64,000 nucleotides of DNA from Stenotrophomonas sp. 24(2023). Lineage in GTDB: Bacteria; Pseudomonadota; Gammaproteobacteria; Xanthomonadales; Xanthomonadaceae. Made by a program: the position numbers and the translations under genes. Shown here piece after piece: positions 61,665 through 64,000 of this stretch (position 1 is its first letter; every line of letters begins with the position of its first letter). The stretch is from the NCBI RefSeq assembly GCF_030913365.1, contig NZ_CP133160.1, positions 3,820,001 to 3,884,000 on the forward strand. Direction: 5' to 3'. The notes under the pieces were generated by a model, which did not search any database, had not been told where the DNA came from, and saw nothing but the letters and a program-made list of their open reading frames with translations.

Positions 61665-62398
61665 ACACGCCGCGCACGCTGGAGATCGCCAGCAATTCGG
61701 TGGCGTCGGCGCTCGCGGCGCAGGCCGGCGGGGCGGACCGCATCGAACTGTTCGACAACCTGGCCGAGGGCGGTACCACGCCCTCCCACGCCAGCATCGC
61801 CGTGGCCCGTGAGCGGCTGCGCATTCCGCTGTTCGTGCTGGTGCGCCCACGGCCGGGCGATTTTCATTACGACGCGCTGGAAGCGGAACTGATGCTGCGC
61901 GACATCGCCCAGTGCCGGGCACTGGGGTGCGATGGCGTGGTGATCGGTGCGCTGGATGCGCACGGTGGCATCGACCTGCCACTGTGCCGCGAACTGGTAC
62001 AGGCAGCGGGCCCGCTGCAGGTGACTTTCCACCGCGCGTTCGACGCGACGCGTGACCTGCCGACGGCGCTGGAACAGGTGATCGGCCTGGGGTGCCAGCG
62101 GGTGCTCAGTTCCGGCGGCCGTGCCAGCGCGGAGGCGGGCAGCGAGGTGCTGGCCGGGCTGGTGAAGCAATCCGCCGGGCGTATCCAGGTGATGGCCGGG
62201 GCGGGGCTGGGGCCGGCCAACGTCGCCTCGGTGGCCCGCCGCACCGGTTGCCAGGAGCTGCATGCCTCGGCCAAGGCGCCGCGCCATTCGGCCATGGCCT
62301 TCCACAACCCTGCGCTGACCGGACTGGATCCCCACTGGAGCCAGTCCGATACCGCCGTGGTGGCCCGCCTGCGGCAGGCGTTGGATGCCATGGCATGA
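61661..62398 (+). CDS. cutC: CutC family protein
   Basis: This 245-residue TIM-barrel protein begins at GTG 61661, overlapping the asparaginase stop. LEIASNSVASALAAQAGGADRIELFDNLAEGGTTPS is the CutC opening motif. VLVRPRPGDFHYDALEAELMLRDI, VTFHRAFDATRDLPTALEQVI, RVLSSGGRASAEAGSEVLAGLV and VMAGAGLGPANV follow. CutC was named for copper homeostasis, but that role is doubtful. Close neighbours in glycan-use loci suggest a sugar-linked function. A terminator-like hairpin lies about 50 bp after the stop. Confidence 0.88.
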   Translation: MNTPRTLEIASNSVASALAAQAGGADRIELFDNLAEGGTTPSHASIAVARERLRIPLFVLVRPRPGDFHYDALEAELMLRDIAQCRALGCDGVVIGALDAHGGIDLPLCRELVQAAGPLQVTFHRAFDATRDLPTALEQVIGLGCQRVLSSGGRASAEAGSEVLAGLVKQSAGRIQVMAGAGLGPANVASVARRTGCQELHASAKAPRHSAMAFHNPALTGLDPHWSQSDTAVVARLRQALDAMA

Positions 62399-62450
62399 AT
62401 GCAGGATGACTCGTTTGCGCAAGCTGTCGCGTGCGGGTCATGTCGTTGTG

Positions 62451-62489
62451 TTGGGCGGTACGTCGGCGTACTGCCCAACGTGTTGATTT
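62451..62489 (+). terminator. Terminator after cutC
   Basis: TTGGGCGGTACG (62451-62462) pairs with CGTACTGCCCAA (62467-62478) around TCGG, with one G-T pair. CGTGTTGATTTT follows. It should end the glk-asparaginase-cutC transcript before the receptor gene. Confidence 0.65.
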
Positions 62490-62574
62490 TACTTGGGTGA
62501 AGCGGCGCGTGCTGTCATGAGATGGCGCGCTGCTGCGGCGCAGCATGATTCCCTGGATTCAGCTGTGCTTAATT

Positions 62575-62586
62575 TGGATCGATCCA
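62575..62586. promoter_or_regulatory. Perfect palindrome before the TonB receptor gene
   Basis: TGGATCGATCCA at 62575-62586 is a perfect 12-bp palindrome (TTGGATCGATCCAG with flanks), centred on CG as LacI-family operators are. It lies 108 bp before the receptor ATG in an otherwise gene-free 296-bp gap. The right half recurs before glk. Confidence 0.5.
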
Positions 62587-62694
62587 GATGGAAAGGTGGG
62601 GCCGCCGGGGCGACCCCGGTTCCGCCTTGCCCGGTCTTCGCTGGAGCACGCCGTCCTGCCGTTCGTGTCCCACCCCATTCCAGAGCAACCACCC

Positions 62695-64000
62695 ATGGCT
62701 CATTCGTCCCGCCCCCGGCGCCACCTGCTGTCCCATTCCCTGTTGCTGGCCCTGCTGCCGTTGGCTGCCCATGCCCAGCAAGCCCCTGCCGACGCCCCGC
62801 AGAACCTCGACACCGTCACCGTCACCGGTTCGCGCATCAAGCGCTCGGCCGTGGAAGGCCCGGCCCCGGTGAACATCATCACCGCCGCGCAGATCCAGAA
62901 AGAAGGCTTCGTCACCGTCTACGACATGTTGACCACGCTGACCGAAGCCACCGGCACGGTCGAGGCGCCGTCGCAGTGGGGCTCGCACACGCCCAACGCC
63001 AGCGGCCTGAACCTGCGCGGCATGGGCCCCAACCGCACCCTGCTGCTGGTCAACGGGCGCCGCGTGGCGGATTACCCGCTGCCGTACGGCGGTGAAACCA
63101 ACTTCTCCAACTACAGCAACATCCCGGCCGCCGCCGTCGAGCGTGTCGAAGTGCTGACCGGTGGTGCCTCGGCCATCTACGGCTCGGACGCGATCGCCGG
63201 CGTGGTCAACGTCATCCTCAAGACCCACTACGACGGCGACCAGGTGCGCGTGCGCGGCGGCACCTCCACCGAAGGCGGCCGCGATACCTGGGACCTGTCC
63301 TGGGCCGGTGGCAAGACCGGCGACAGATGGAGCGTCACCTACGCCCTGCAGTACAACAAGCGTGACCCGCTGTTCGGCCGCGACCGTCCGGCGATGGACG
63401 ATGCCGACGACGCGCCGTACGCGTCCTGGAACATGGAGCAGCGCAAGGTCGGCTTCCGTCCCACCACCGGCCTGGCGCTGATCGATTCCAGCACCGGCCG
63501 CCGCCTGGCGCCCCCGGCCGGCACCTGCGAGAAGTTCAACGGCGAGTACTACACCGCTGACCGCCTGGTCTACAACTACGGCACCAACACGGTCAGCAAC
63601 ACCGGCCAGCTGTGCGGCATGACCGCCGACTACGCCAACTGGCTGCTGACCGGCGGCTCGGAAAACGTGTCGGGCAACCTGTATGGCACCTTCGACTTCG
63701 ACAATGGCCTGCAGGCCTGGAGCAACCTGGCCGTCTACCATTCCAAGGCGCTGTGGGGCACCAGCCCGCCGAGCGTGTACCTGGTGGACGATGCCAATGG
63801 CTACTTCTGGGACGCCAACCGCAATGCGCCGCTGATCGGCTCGCGCCAGTTCACGCCGAACGAAGTGGGGGGCCTGAAGAACCTGCGCAATACCAACCAG
63901 GAACTGTCCTTCGACTGGAGTGCCGGCCTGCGCGGCCGCCTGGCCGACCGCTTCGACTGGAGCGCCACCATCGGCCGCTCGTACTACCGCGTGGAAGAAC
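62695..64000 (+). CDS. TonB-dependent outer-membrane receptor (3' end beyond window)
   Basis: The frame opens at ATG 62695 and is open to the window end (435 residues seen). A signal peptide (LLLALLPLAAHAQQ) is followed by the TonB-box/plug region LDTVTVTGSRIKRSAVEGPAPVNIITAAQIQKEGFVTVYDMLTTL. NLRGMGPNRTLLLVNGRRVADYPLP and AVERVEVLTGGASAIYGSDAIAGVVNVILK then belong to the plug domain, and barrel strands after about residue 160. This is the Xanthomonad type of TonB transporter used for plant or host glycans. Its promoter carries a perfect palindrome; the neighbouring genes suggest an N-glycan or GlcNAc-containing substrate. Confidence 0.92.
   Translation, partial: MAHSSRPRRHLLSHSLLLALLPLAAHAQQAPADAPQNLDTVTVTGSRIKRSAVEGPAPVNIITAAQIQKEGFVTVYDMLTTLTEATGTVEAPSQWGSHTPNASGLNLRGMGPNRTLLLVNGRRVADYPLPYGGETNFSNYSNIPAAAVERVEVLTGGASAIYGSDAIAGVVNVILKTHYDGDQVRVRGGTSTEGGRDTWDLSWAGGKTGDRWSVTYALQYNKRDPLFGRDRPAMDDADDAPYASWNMEQRKVGFRPTTGLALIDSSTGRRLAPPAGTCEKFNGEYYTADRLVYNYGTNTVSNTGQLCGMTADYANWLLTGGSENVSGNLYGTFDFDNGLQAWSNLAVYHSKALWGTSPPSVYLVDDANGYFWDANRNAPLIGSRQFTPNEVGGLKNLRNTNQELSFDWSAGLRGRLADRFDWSATIGRSYYRVEE

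Overview
The window is G+C-rich (sampled gene lines are about 65% G+C) with short spacers and many ATGA/GTGA start-stop overlaps. Gene content points to a gammaproteobacterium of the Xanthomonadaceae, most likely Stenotrophomonas. The evidence is a GumD/WcaJ-type EPS initiator, a YjbH/GfcD-type export locus, a Xanthomonad-style TonB-dependent receptor, a complete his operon led by a YerC/TrpR-like gene, thrABC, and GTAG-tailed SMAG-like intergenic hairpins. The taxon is inferred from family resemblance and repeat style; no search was run. There are no rRNA genes, CRISPR arrays, insertion sequences, integrases or obvious frameshifts. The first and last genes run off the window.

Layout. 0-12.4 kb is an accessory block of regulators (HxlR, three TetR, AraC, two LysR, MarR). 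Most are divergent to, or just upstream of, a small enzyme or transporter gene: an MBL hydrolase, a DHA2 efflux pump, an HSL-type esterase, a Tet(X)-like FAD monooxygenase, a RibD/DHFR-like reductase and a flavodoxin-fold quinone reductase. Several divergent spacers carry near-perfect palindromes. 12.6-20.2 kb has an APH(9)-like phosphotransferase, then a minus-strand housekeeping run (DUF4190, methyltransferase, pyrD, murB, EamA exporter) and an ALDH7-type dehydrogenase with an SDR.

20.6-27.9 kb is a polysaccharide locus. An undecaprenyl-phosphate sugar transferase and a low-molecular-weight tyrosine phosphatase on the plus strand face a minus-strand yjbE/gfcA-like, wza/gumB, yjbF, yjbG, yjbH operon. 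No tyrosine autokinase or other glycosyltransferase is in view. 28-37.4 kb holds a PAP2 phosphatase, tRNA-Arg(CCT), two tiny ORFs and a signalling cluster: a PAS kinase with its receiver, a kinase with three receivers, CheR, CheB, a receiver-kinase and a BLUF photoreceptor. No chemoreceptor, CheA or CheW is present.

37.5-41.2 kb contains an Ntn amidase, an exported protein with an apparent internal duplication, and an AraC/EamA pair. 41.3-46.3 kb is thrABC, preceded by an overlooked 45-codon Thr/Ile-rich leader peptide and competing hairpins. An FNR-type regulator and hisS follow. A roughly 47% G+C island with a DUF4062 gene separates hisS from a dispersed repeat and the his operon (yerC-hisGDCBHAFI, 50.3-57.7 kb). 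The his promoter carries a strong TrpR-style palindrome over its -10/+1 region.

57.8-64 kb holds a metallophosphoesterase, glucokinase, N-acetylglucosaminyl-asparaginase, CutC and the start of a TonB receptor. The glk and receptor promoters share an ATCGATCCA core, suggesting a glycan-use regulon.
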